A DNA stretch of 49,371 nucleotides, taken from positions 1-49,371 of the forward strand of contig JAFVGI010000064.1 in NCBI GenBank assembly GCA_017475005.1, read 5' to 3'. The notes beneath the pieces are model-generated. The model saw only the letters and a list, made by a program, of their open reading frames with translations. It had not been told where the DNA came from and did no database searches. Positions within the stretch are counted from its first letter, which is position 1, and every line of letters starts with the position of its first letter. The DNA comes from Prevotella sp. (GTDB lineage: Bacteria; Bacteroidota; Bacteroidia; Bacteroidales; Bacteroidaceae). The position numbers were made by a program, and so were the translations under genes. Shown here in pieces: positions 6,733 through 14,598 of the stretch.

Positions 6733-8838
6733 TTATTTTGTAGATGTTACGACAGAAAGGATGCTGATGTTCTCAAGTTGCAGCAGGTAGTCCTTGCTGT
6801 TGTCAAGGAGGGCCTTTTGTTCTTTCTGCAGGTATATTGGGGCATCTTTGCGCAGGGGCAGGATGCGCAGCTCCACATTCTTGCCTGCAAGGTCTGACAT
6901 TCGCACAAGCATGGGCTTGCCGTTCCAGAAATTATCCATGACGAGTTTGCCGTCGGCATATATCCTTGCACAGTCGCCAGCGTAATCTATTTTTAGAAAT
7001 TGATAATTGATAATTGATAATTGAGAATTTGAACCCTTGAACTTTTCAAGGTTTATATTCCAGACAGCTGCATTCTCGAAGTCAGCATCAGTAGGCATTG
7101 CTGCAACTTTCTGCGATCCCATCGGGACAATTCGCGGTGCGGCAGCATCCTTGGTTTTCGTTATCGTTATCGTTTCCGTTTTGGTTTTGGTTTTGGTTTC
7201 CTTCCATTCTTCCTCAACGACTTTTTCGCCATCCTTATATATTATGTTTCCGGCCTTCTTGGCAAAATACAACTTGTCGTCAATCTTGAAAGCCCGCATC
7301 GCCTCATCAGAGGAGAGAAGGGCGACCCCCAAACCTTCGACCTTTGACCTTTGACCTTTGACCTTCGACCATTGCTCCTCTTTCCCATCAACCCACACCT
7401 TTGGTGTCATTCCCTTTATCGGTATGAAATACAGGGTGTTGCCTATCTTGCAGAACGGCTGTGCGTCGGCTGTTATGCAGTGGCCGTTGAAAGGCATATC
7501 GACAGGACGGACATACGCCCTGCCGTCTTCGTTGAGGATACGGACATAGTCGTTATAGAATTCAAAACATCCACGACGGGCATAATGGTCGGAAAGGCTG
7601 TCCACATCCATCTGGCTCAGCATCTCGCCCCAGTCGGCAAGGAACTGGTGGAGCAAGCGCGTCTGGTGGAAGGCATTGATGTTTGGCTGTCCCATCTCTC
7701 CCAGCGGTGCCTGGAAGTCGTACGACATATAGGGCATGTCGTTGTAGTTTGTCACCTTCGTCGCCTGTGTCTCTGCCATAGTATGCTCCGCGCAGTAGGG
7801 ATTTGTTCCTCCGTGATACATGTAATAGCCCGGAAGATTTGAGCCGGAACCTAACTTACAGATTGCCAATGGCATAGCTTCGTTGCCCGACATATTTATG
7901 CGTCTGTGGTATGCCGGCATCATGCCGCCGCCCAGTTCGCATGTCAAATAAGGGTAGGAGAGTGAAGAATCATTGCCCTCGGAGAGTTCTTTCTTGCTGA
8001 AGGTCTCGGTGGCGATGTTGGCATTGATGCGCTGTTCCTTTATGATGAAGGCCTTGGGGTAGTCGCCAGGCATATCGTCGAGGGTGCGGTCCCAGAAGCC
8101 GTCAGCATAGTCGCCATAGAGAGGCAGCAGTTTTCCGAATTCTTCCTTGCCATTGAGCTTCGGCCATCCTGTGCGCGTCATGAAGGGCACGTCAAAACCT
8201 ATATTAACAGCCATATCGCGAAGGGCCATATAGTACCCCCAAGGGCCGCGACACTCGTTCTCTATCTGCACTCCCACAACGGGACCGCCGTCTTTCCACA
8301 GCATTCCCTTGGCCTGAGCGAAGATATTCTCATACAAGTTCTTCGTGGCAGCGAGGAAACCTGGTGCAGTGCTGCGAAGCTTGTAGTTCTTGGGGTCGGA
8401 CAGAGCTTTCTCCACTATCCATACAGGAAAGCCTCCCTGATAGACCTCTCCATGACAGAAAGGACCTATTCTCAGCACGACAGGCATATTCTCCTCCTTA
8501 CAAACCTGCAGGAACTGCCTGAGGTTCTTGTTGCCGCTCCAGTCCCACTGACCTTCTGTTGCCTCATGATGAATCCAGAAGCAGTATGTGGCGATGATGG
8601 TGATACCACCGGCACGCATCTTCTGTATCTCACGCTTCCATTCGGCAGCAGGCACACGAGAGAAGTGTATCTCGCCCATGACAGGCAAAATATGCTTGCC
8701 ACCAACGATGAAACCGCGTGAATCGACTTCAAATGTCACTCCCTGCGGATTGGTCTTTGTTCCAAACGAGAAGGTCTCCTGCGCCATTGCGCACAAGGGC
8801 AGCAGGGAGAAAAGGAGAAGTTTTAATTTATAATTCAT
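6733..8838 (-). CDS. GH35 beta-galactosidase, secreted
   Basis: I take ATG at 8838, giving 701 residues and a clean signal peptide (MNYKLKLLLFSLLPLCAMAQ). The longer frame from TTG 8865 is translated repeat sequence. GH35 landmarks are MGEIHFSRVP, FWIHHEATEGQWDW, LRIGPFCHGE, VVGVQIENE (acid/base Glu195) and LTCELGGGM (nucleophile Glu301). The enzyme should release galactose from oligosaccharides made by the neighbouring GH53. Three repeat-coded segments lie in the C-terminal half: SKVKGQRSKVEG, KTKTKTKTETITITKTK and SQLSIINYQF. The region upstream of the start codon is built entirely of 7-bp repeats that also encode the last residues of the preceding gene. Confidence 0.92.
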   Translation of the reverse strand: MNYKLKLLLFSLLPLCAMAQETFSFGTKTNPQGVTFEVDSRGFIVGGKHILPVMGEIHFSRVPAAEWKREIQKMRAGGITIIATYCFWIHHEATEGQWDWSGNKNLRQFLQVCKEENMPVVLRIGPFCHGEVYQGGFPVWIVEKALSDPKNYKLRSTAPGFLAATKNLYENIFAQAKGMLWKDGGPVVGVQIENECRGPWGYYMALRDMAVNIGFDVPFMTRTGWPKLNGKEEFGKLLPLYGDYADGFWDRTLDDMPGDYPKAFIIKEQRINANIATETFSKKELSEGNDSSLSYPYLTCELGGGMMPAYHRRINMSGNEAMPLAICKLGSGSNLPGYYMYHGGTNPYCAEHTMAETQATKVTNYNDMPYMSYDFQAPLGEMGQPNINAFHQTRLLHQFLADWGEMLSQMDVDSLSDHYARRGCFEFYNDYVRILNEDGRAYVRPVDMPFNGHCITADAQPFCKIGNTLYFIPIKGMTPKVWVDGKEEQWSKVKGQRSKVEGLGVALLSSDEAMRAFKIDDKLYFAKKAGNIIYKDGEKVVEEEWKETKTKTKTETITITKTKDAAAPRIVPMGSQKVAAMPTDADFENAAVWNINLEKFKGSNSQLSIINYQFLKIDYAGDCARIYADGKLVMDNFWNGKPMLVRMSDLAGKNVELRILPLRKDAPIYLQKEQKALLDNSKDYLLQLENISILSVVTSTK
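6998..7032. repeat. Period-7 array inside the GH35 gene, AATTGAT class
   Basis: Five units: AATTGAT three times, then AATTGAG and AATTTGA. Translated on the minus strand it gives SNSQLSIINYQF. Confidence 0.88.
7151..7198. repeat. Period-6 array inside the GH35 gene
   Basis: Eight 6-bp units: TTGGTT, TTCGTT, ATCGTT, ATCGTT, TCCGTT, TTGGTT, TTGGTT, TTGGTT. On the coding strand it makes an alternating Thr-Lys/Thr-Glu/Thr-Ile run. Confidence 0.88.
7333..7374. repeat. Period-7 array inside the GH35 gene, ACCTTTG class
   Basis: Six units: ACCTTCG, ACCTTTG, ACCTTTG, ACCTTTG, ACCTTCG, ACCATTG. It encodes WSKVKGQ RSKVEGL, a 7-residue period. Confidence 0.9.
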
Positions 8839-8895
8839 AATGCACAATGCATAATTGTTCTTCAACGTTCAACGTTCAATATTCAATGTTCAATG
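8825..8895. repeat. Period-7 double array spanning the DUF5107/GH35 gene junction
   Basis: Two adjoining arrays. 8825-8859 reads AATTTAT, AATTCAT, AATGCAC, AATGCAT, AATTGTT. 8861-8895 reads TTCAACG, TTCAACG, TTCAATA, TTCAATG, TTCAATG. Together they cover the last codons and stop of the DUF5107 gene, the whole 37-base gap and the GH35 start codon. Confidence 0.9.
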
Positions 8896-11800
8896 ATTTC
8901 AGCGCGTGTATGGCGAGGTGGTTGGGGTCGAGGGCCTCTACCTCTGTAATATACTGTGCTGCTTTCTCTGTATTGCCCATGCCGAAGTATCCCAGGGCAA
9001 GCATCAGTTTGCAGTGTATCTGATTCGCAGTATTGAGGTCACCCTCCCATATCTGCAGGTCAGGCAGCGAGACGGCAAAGTAGTCCATCACCACATTGTC
9101 GAAGAGATGCTGCTTGCCATAGTTCAGCAGTTTGTAGAAGCGTCCGTTAGCCTCGCCGTCACGTCCCAGTTTGCGTAATGCTAGACCCTGATAGAATATC
9201 TTCTCAGGCTTCGCATCGTTGTAGTACATGGCGGCAGCAGGTTCTTGCGGACCTTTGGTAGCCTCTTCCCAGCATTCGCGGGCCTTGTCCGTTTCCCCCA
9301 GTTTCTCGTAGGCACATCCCAGGAAGTAATAGAAATCACTCTCCTGTGCACCGTACAGCTTGCCTTCACCGAGGTGATGTGGATATTCCAGACACTCCTT
9401 CAGGAGTCGAATAGCCTCTGTTGGCTGAGAGTCATCAATCAGCTTCTTCGCCAGTTCTGTGCGTGCCAGCTGATACTGTGCAGGCACCTTTCCTTCACCA
9501 CCTTCCCAAGCGTGAAAATTATGGGCATCGATGAATTGCATGGCTTCCTCATAATGGCCTGTAAGATTGAGAAGTGTGGCATATTCCAGTTTCAGGTCTT
9601 CTCGTGTCTCCACCATATCAAGATGTTTCTGCATCTCCGCCAGCCGCTCTGTGTGGGGTTTGCCAAGACGTTTGTAGAGTTGGTCAAGCTCCATGTAGAT
9701 GCGGGCATCTGTCTTGTCGAGCTCAAAGGCCTTCTCCATATAACTAACGGCTTTTTCTGCTTGATGTTGTTTATTGAAATATGAAAGTGCTAGATTTCTC
9801 CATACAGTCGGGAAAGCCGGATTCTGCTCACGGCTGCTCTCCCAATGCTCTGTCGCAACGTCGTATTGGCGTTTGTCATAGTACAGGCATCCCAAGTAAT
9901 AATGGGCCTTGCTGGCGTTAGGAGCATCCTTTGTGGCAGCCATCAGTGCCAGGATGTCATCTATGCGGTTAGGGAAGCAGTAATCAGGATTTGCCTTTTC
10001 TGCTTCTGCCAGATATTTCGCATTGTGATTGCCATAAAAATAAAGGTAGTAAAATGTCATAGGAGTTGCTGCTCCTGCCTCTATGGACATTTCCAGAATC
10101 TTCTCCACATCATCAGAAAGTCCTGCAGCGGCATAGTCGAGGGCCAGTTCCTGATAGTTGTTCGGCATTCCGTGCATGAGAACTTTCATCTTTTCATATT
10201 CTCCGAGTTCGTAGAGGCAACCATAGTTGAAGAGGTCTGTCTTCAGGGCTTCCTCGCAGACATCCTTCATCTCCGCCTTCTTGCCCATGAGCCTCAGAAC
10301 GGTGGCCTTCAGCGCCAGGGCCTTCTGGTTATGCGCATTGTTGTTGAGGCAGCGACGCAGTTCCTCCCAGGCATCGTCAAGACGTTCTTCCATAACACTA
10401 ATCTTTGCTGCCTCGAAGTATCCGGCATCTGCCCATGCCTTGTTCCATGTGACCTTCCAGAAAAGATTATAGGCTTCTTTCCTGACCTTAGACCTCAGAC
10501 CTTCGTCCTTTGACTTGAAACTCTGGTATTTCAGGCAGATAGCCAGATTATACAGCGGTTCGCCGTCATACGGTTGCGGATTGCGTTTCATGGAGAGTTT
10601 TACAGCCTTTCTGAGGTAACCCTCTGCCTTGTTGAGGCGTCCCTTGCGGATATACCACAGTCCCATGGCATTCAGGCATCGTATATCGTTAGGATCACGA
10701 CGCAGAGCCTCCTCATAGTAATCTGTAGCAATATATGTAGCATGACGGTACTGCTCGATATGCATACCTGTCAGATACAGCTGCTCGTTGGTCTTTATCT
10801 GCTCAGGGAGCAGGGCAGCTTCGGCAGCATCAGGGATGGGGCGTATCTCGTCTGGCTCCGGTGCCCAGGTAAGAACGGGGCGCTCCTTGCCATACTGCTC
10901 CTTGTATATTGTCAGCTCTATCCAATCTGTTTTTGCAGCAAGACTTTCGCACAGCACTGCCTCAGGGCTTATTGTACGGCGCTCATCATAAAGGATTTTG
11001 CCGCTTTTATCGGTGAAAATGATGTGGATATCCTGTTTGCTGGTACCTTGTATCTTGAATTGATATTCTCCTTTCTGGGTTTCTTCTATGCCGAAGACAA
11101 TGTCCTTGCTGGCATTCTTTACCATTCCCACCTCACGGTAAGGCATGAAATACTGCACAAACTGCTTCTCTTCGTACGGCATGAGCCATGTGAAGTCCGG
11201 TTGGTTTTCTGTATAGACACCCGCCATCAGTTCGATATAAGGTCTGTAGATACCCCTCTCGTCCTTGTCCGTCAGCGAGCGGTCCCAGGCGCGTCCGAAA
11301 TCTCCGTTACCCCATGTCCACTGCTTCTTGCCGGGAGAGAAATGGTTGGAGGCTACATGCAGCATACCTGCCTGAGTGTCGTTTTCATAACCACCTTCGA
11401 AGTTGTATTTCGAGTTGACAGCCATATATGATGTCGGCACCTTGATATTCTTGTAGTTAGAGATGTCCACTCCAGAAGAATAGTCCATCTTATAGTAAGT
11501 GCCAGTAGCGATAGGGAACGATGAAACCGCACGTTTTCCGTGGTCGAAGACCGCATTGACATCCTGTGGGAAGACACTTTGGTAGGCATCATTGACCTCT
11601 ACGGCAGGATTTGCCCACCACAGGAACGTCTGTGACACATCAGTACGATTGTACAGCTGGCCTTTTATTTCGAGGTATGCACACCCGGGGCGCAGAGTGA
11701 AACCTGCCATACCCTTCTGGTGGAACATCTTCTCGTTCTCGCTCACCCATACTGTCACGGAGCCGTCCTCGTTCTCTTCTATCGTGCTGTCAACAGGCAG

Positions 11801-12178
11801 GTAGGTGCTTGGACGATGGTGCTGAGGCCAGTTAAACTCAATGCCGCCGCTGATCCAAGGACCGAGAAGACCCACAAGGGCCGGCTTTATCACATTATTA
11901 TAATATACGAAGTGGCGCTGACGAATCTTGTCGTATGCCATTTGTACTCTGCCTCCCAGCTCAGGGAGTATCATAACCTTTATGTACTCATTCTCCAACC
12001 AAACGGCCTGCCATTCGTGGTCAACAGGCTTTTCTTCGATTGATTCAATAACAGGGTAGGGATATACCACACCACTGGAACCTTGATAGACACGCTTCTC
12101 AAGGAATATAGGATTTTTTTCTGCCTTACCTACCTCATACGTAGGAATAACAACTGTCTCACGCCAAGCTTTTACCAT
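8876..12178 (-). CDS. DUF5107 domain plus TPR-repeat protein
   Basis: 1100 residues starting at ATG 12178, with no signal peptide, so probably cytoplasmic. The N-terminal part (about 50-360) is the DUF5107 domain, a galactose-mutarotase-like beta-sandwich, with stretches such as LPELGGRVQMAYD, GPWISGGIEFNWPQHHRPS and TFLWWANPAVEV. The rest (about 455-1095) is a chain of tetratricopeptide repeats. Proteins of this architecture sit in carbohydrate clusters of Bacteroidetes, but I know of no secure reaction and assign none. It lies between the sugar transporter and the GH35 gene, so a role in handling the imported sugar is an inference. A 7-bp array at 10484-10518 is translated as part of the TPR region (FKSKDEGLRSKVRKEA), and the last six residues (SLNIEY) are also repeat-coded. 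Confidence 0.85.
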   Translation of the reverse strand: MVKAWRETVVIPTYEVGKAEKNPIFLEKRVYQGSSGVVYPYPVIESIEEKPVDHEWQAVWLENEYIKVMILPELGGRVQMAYDKIRQRHFVYYNNVIKPALVGLLGPWISGGIEFNWPQHHRPSTYLPVDSTIEENEDGSVTVWVSENEKMFHQKGMAGFTLRPGCAYLEIKGQLYNRTDVSQTFLWWANPAVEVNDAYQSVFPQDVNAVFDHGKRAVSSFPIATGTYYKMDYSSGVDISNYKNIKVPTSYMAVNSKYNFEGGYENDTQAGMLHVASNHFSPGKKQWTWGNGDFGRAWDRSLTDKDERGIYRPYIELMAGVYTENQPDFTWLMPYEEKQFVQYFMPYREVGMVKNASKDIVFGIEETQKGEYQFKIQGTSKQDIHIIFTDKSGKILYDERRTISPEAVLCESLAAKTDWIELTIYKEQYGKERPVLTWAPEPDEIRPIPDAAEAALLPEQIKTNEQLYLTGMHIEQYRHATYIATDYYEEALRRDPNDIRCLNAMGLWYIRKGRLNKAEGYLRKAVKLSMKRNPQPYDGEPLYNLAICLKYQSFKSKDEGLRSKVRKEAYNLFWKVTWNKAWADAGYFEAAKISVMEERLDDAWEELRRCLNNNAHNQKALALKATVLRLMGKKAEMKDVCEEALKTDLFNYGCLYELGEYEKMKVLMHGMPNNYQELALDYAAAGLSDDVEKILEMSIEAGAATPMTFYYLYFYGNHNAKYLAEAEKANPDYCFPNRIDDILALMAATKDAPNASKAHYYLGCLYYDKRQYDVATEHWESSREQNPAFPTVWRNLALSYFNKQHQAEKAVSYMEKAFELDKTDARIYMELDQLYKRLGKPHTERLAEMQKHLDMVETREDLKLEYATLLNLTGHYEEAMQFIDAHNFHAWEGGEGKVPAQYQLARTELAKKLIDDSQPTEAIRLLKECLEYPHHLGEGKLYGAQESDFYYFLGCAYEKLGETDKARECWEEATKGPQEPAAAMYYNDAKPEKIFYQGLALRKLGRDGEANGRFYKLLNYGKQHLFDNVVMDYFAVSLPDLQIWEGDLNTANQIHCKLMLALGYFGMGNTEKAAQYITEVEALDPNHLAIHALKSLNIEY
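10484..10518. repeat. Period-7 array inside the DUF5107-TPR gene, GACCTTA class
   Basis: Five units: GACCTTA, GACCTCA, GACCTTC, GTCCTTT, GACTTGA. It is related in sequence to the ACCTTTG array of the GH35 gene and lies in frame at a TPR helix. Confidence 0.75.
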
Positions 12179-12196
12179 TTTTTTTATTTTAGTATT

Positions 12197-12250
12197 ATAG
12201 GTCCTATAGGTCCTATAGGTCCAATAGGACTAATAGGACTAATGGGTTAA
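12197..12250. repeat. Period-9 array between the MFS and DUF5107 genes
   Basis: Six 9-bp units: ATAGGTCCT, ATAGGTCCT, ATAGGTCCA, ATAGGACTA, ATAGGACTA, ATGGGTTAA. The left part is self-complementary (GGTCCTATAGGACC-like), so the transcript could fold. It fills most of the 76-base gap between two genes of the galactan operon. Confidence 0.88.
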
Positions 12251-12254
12251 TAAT

Positions 12255-13505
12255 TTACTCCAGCTCTCTTCCTTTCGTCTCAGGACATCTTCTGAACAGG
12301 AATATAAAGGCACAGAGGCAGATAGCGCTGTAAATCCAGAAGCTGCCGCTGGAACCTAATGCCGCATTCATAGAAGGGAATGAGAATGTCAGGGTGCAGC
12401 AACCTACCCACAGGGCGAAGGTGCATGTTCCCATTGCTATACCTCGGATGCGGGCAGGGAAAATCTCTGACAACAACACCCATGTGATAGGTCCCAGTGT
12501 CATTGCATAGCAAGAGATGGCGGCAACAACAAGGACAACCATCATGACTCCTGTCACCTGGATGTAGTAACAGGTGCCGAGAATGAAGTATATCATACAC
12601 AGTCCTCCTGCTCCGATGAGCATCAGGGTGCGACGGCCCCAGCGTTCTACGGTACCCATTGCCACAAAGGTAAACAGCACGTTGGCAATACCCGTGATGA
12701 CGATGTTTATGAACATCCCGTCAACATCAAAGCCTGCAGAGACGAATATCTCCTGGGCATAGTTGAAGATGACGTTCGTGCCGCACCACTGCTGGAAGAC
12801 AGCAATAAAGAGTCCCAAGAACAGGATATTTCGGTATTGCGAACTGAACATATCCTTGAATGATACAGAAGACTCTGTCTTTTCCATTCCACCATTCTCC
12901 TTGTTCTTCAGGAAAACAGGGCTTTCAGGAATGAAGAAACTGAGTATGAGGAACAATCCTGCGGGTACTGTCTCGGCCCAGAACATCCAACGCCAAGCCC
13001 ATTCGCGTCCCCAACCCTCTTCGACACCAGTACCGATGAGCATGTTTACCACCTGTGCTGACAGAATACCCAGTACTATGGTCATCTGGTTAAGGCTCAC
13101 CATGCGACCGCGAATATCTGCAGGGCTCACCTCTGCTATGTACATCGGTGCCAAAGCGCTGGCAACACCAATGCCGACACCACCGATGAAACGGGCTATA
13201 TTAAACATAGTGAAGTCGTCATACCATCCTGTAGCAAGGGCACTGACGGTAAAGAGAACTGCTGACAGCATCAGCAATGGCTTGCGACCATAGCGGTCGG
13301 CCATACCTCCTGCTATCATGGCTCCAACGAGACAACCTATCAGTGCTGTCGTCATAGCAACACCTTGCATGATAGGATCGTTGTCAATCTCAAAGAACAT
13401 CTCATAGAAAGGCTTTGCACCTCCTATGACAACCCAGTCATAGCCGAACAGCAGTCCGCCCATGGCTGACACCATACAGATAAAAAATAGGAAAAATTTA
13501 TTCAT
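12255..13505 (-). CDS. MFS sugar:proton symporter (sugar porter family)
   Basis: 416 residues and twelve predicted membrane segments, starting MNKFFLFFICMVSAMGGLLFGYDWVVIGG. Sugar-porter signatures are present: ADRYGRKPLL between segments 2 and 3, RFIGGVGIGVASALAPMYIAE with PADIRGR after it, PESPVFL at the end of the first half, ERWGRRTLML between segments 8 and 9, and the C-terminal PETKGRELE. The family includes XylE, AraE and GalP. In this cluster galactose or arabinose released from arabinogalactan is the likely substrate, by inference. The gene is the first of the operon and diverges from the AraC gene. Confidence 0.9.
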   Translation of the reverse strand: MNKFFLFFICMVSAMGGLLFGYDWVVIGGAKPFYEMFFEIDNDPIMQGVAMTTALIGCLVGAMIAGGMADRYGRKPLLMLSAVLFTVSALATGWYDDFTMFNIARFIGGVGIGVASALAPMYIAEVSPADIRGRMVSLNQMTIVLGILSAQVVNMLIGTGVEEGWGREWAWRWMFWAETVPAGLFLILSFFIPESPVFLKNKENGGMEKTESSVSFKDMFSSQYRNILFLGLFIAVFQQWCGTNVIFNYAQEIFVSAGFDVDGMFINIVITGIANVLFTFVAMGTVERWGRRTLMLIGAGGLCMIYFILGTCYYIQVTGVMMVVLVVAAISCYAMTLGPITWVLLSEIFPARIRGIAMGTCTFALWVGCCTLTFSFPSMNAALGSSGSFWIYSAICLCAFIFLFRRCPETKGRELE

Positions 13506-13531
13506 TGTTTTGTTTTTGGGTTTTCTGGTTG

Positions 13532-13539
13532 CAAAGGTA
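13532..13539 (-). promoter_or_regulatory. Promoter of the galactan operon (-7 TACCTTTG)
   Basis: On the minus strand TACCTTTG lies 26 bases upstream of the transporter start codon, with TTTTG sequences further upstream at a slightly short spacing. It is back to back with the AraC promoter. Confidence 0.7.
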
Positions 13540-13605
13540 TGGATTATTTACAAAACAAAAGATAGACTTTTTTATTAAAGAAATGGACAATATTATGATA
13601 ATTTA

Positions 13606-13637
13606 TTTGGATATAAGAAAAAATTATAGTAACTTTG
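13606..13637 (+). promoter_or_regulatory. Promoter of the AraC gene (TTTG, 20 bp, TAACTTTG)
   Basis: TTTG at 13606-13609 and TAACTTTG at 13630-13637 are separated by exactly 20 bp, the usual Bacteroidales arrangement. About 90 bp separates this -7 element from the divergent operon's -7 element, room for shared regulator sites. Confidence 0.82.
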
Positions 13638-13659
13638 CTGCCAAAGTAGATGTTTTATC

Positions 13660-14589
13660 ATGCAAAAACAGAAAGAAGGTTTTAGCGGAGAGCGTACTGT
13701 TATTCTTCCGCAGATAATGGTTGAAAGGTCTCAAAAAGACCCTTTGCTCTCCAGCCTTTACATAACAGATATAGGCTATTATCCCAATGCCTATAATCAT
13801 TATCGTGAGCGCAAGTCCCCGATATCCGAGTATGTGCTTCTTTATTGTATTAGTGGTAAAGGGTATATCCGTCATAGCGGTGAAGAATACCCATTGAACC
13901 AAAACCAATATGTAGTATTGCCAGCAGGAGTAAGCCATACCTACTGGAGCGATAATAAAAATCCCTGGACAATCTACTGGATACATTTTAATGGCAGTCA
14001 TGCACCGTATTATGTCGAAGGAGCCCAAAAACCACAGGATGTGAAACCAGGTCTTACATCACGCATTTCTGATAGAAACACTATCTTTGAAGAGATTTTC
14101 ACTACCCTGACGATGGGCAATGAGATGGAGAATCTCCGCTATGCTTCTTCACTTCTCCACTATTATCTCGGTTCGATGCGTTTTCTGCAGCAGTTCCGTG
14201 CAGTCGGCAAGACCCTACATCCCGACAGGGAGAAAGACTACATCTCCATTGTCGTACGCTATATGGAAGAGAATATCGAGACACGGCTTTCTCTCGATGA
14301 AGTAGCAAGTTATTTGGGCTATTCCGTCAGCCATCTGTCAGCAATGTTCAAGAAGGCAATGGGTGTAAGCCCCATCAATTACTTCAACCAACTGAAGATA
14401 AAGGAGGCCTGCAATCTATTACGCGAAAGCAACATGAAGATAAGTCAGATAAGTCACAAGGTTGGCATCAGCGACAGCTATTACTTCTCCCGACTCTTTA
14501 CCAAAACAATGGGTATTTCACCCAAGGAATATGTAAAAAATTACTACCTTTGCAAAAGAAATGACTGCAATAAGAATAATATTAAATAA
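13660..14589 (+). CDS. AraC-family regulator, divergent from the galactan operon
   Basis: 309 residues. The N-terminal part (about 40-130) is a cupin sensor domain with the YCISGKGYIRHSGEEYPLNQNQYVVLPAGVSHTY-type pattern of AraC sugar regulators. The C-terminal part (about 195-300) holds two helix-turn-helix units: LSLDEVASYLGYSVSHLSAMFKK and ISQISHKVGISDSYYFSRLFTK, followed by GISPKEY. The divergent position next to the MFS-GH35-GH53 operon suggests that it responds to the imported sugar and controls that operon. This is inferred from context and not seen in the sequence. Confidence 0.92.
   Translation: MQKQKEGFSGERTVILPQIMVERSQKDPLLSSLYITDIGYYPNAYNHYRERKSPISEYVLLYCISGKGYIRHSGEEYPLNQNQYVVLPAGVSHTYWSDNKNPWTIYWIHFNGSHAPYYVEGAQKPQDVKPGLTSRISDRNTIFEEIFTTLTMGNEMENLRYASSLLHYYLGSMRFLQQFRAVGKTLHPDREKDYISIVVRYMEENIETRLSLDEVASYLGYSVSHLSAMFKKAMGVSPINYFNQLKIKEACNLLRESNMKISQISHKVGISDSYYFSRLFTKTMGISPKEYVKNYYLCKRNDCNKNNIK
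14545..14552 (+). promoter_or_regulatory. -7 element TACCTTTG inside the 3' end of the AraC gene
   Basis: A perfect TAnnTTTG match 46 bases upstream of the start at 14599. It can give the next gene a transcript of its own, although the two genes are only 9 bases apart. Confidence 0.55.
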
Positions 14590-14598
14590 GAAGATATA

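Noticed and set aside
10574-11431. Long plus-strand frame of 285 codons
   Set aside because: It is the antisense of the DUF5107-TPR gene, which has clear domain matches on the minus strand. It lacks its own promoter and recognisable motifs.
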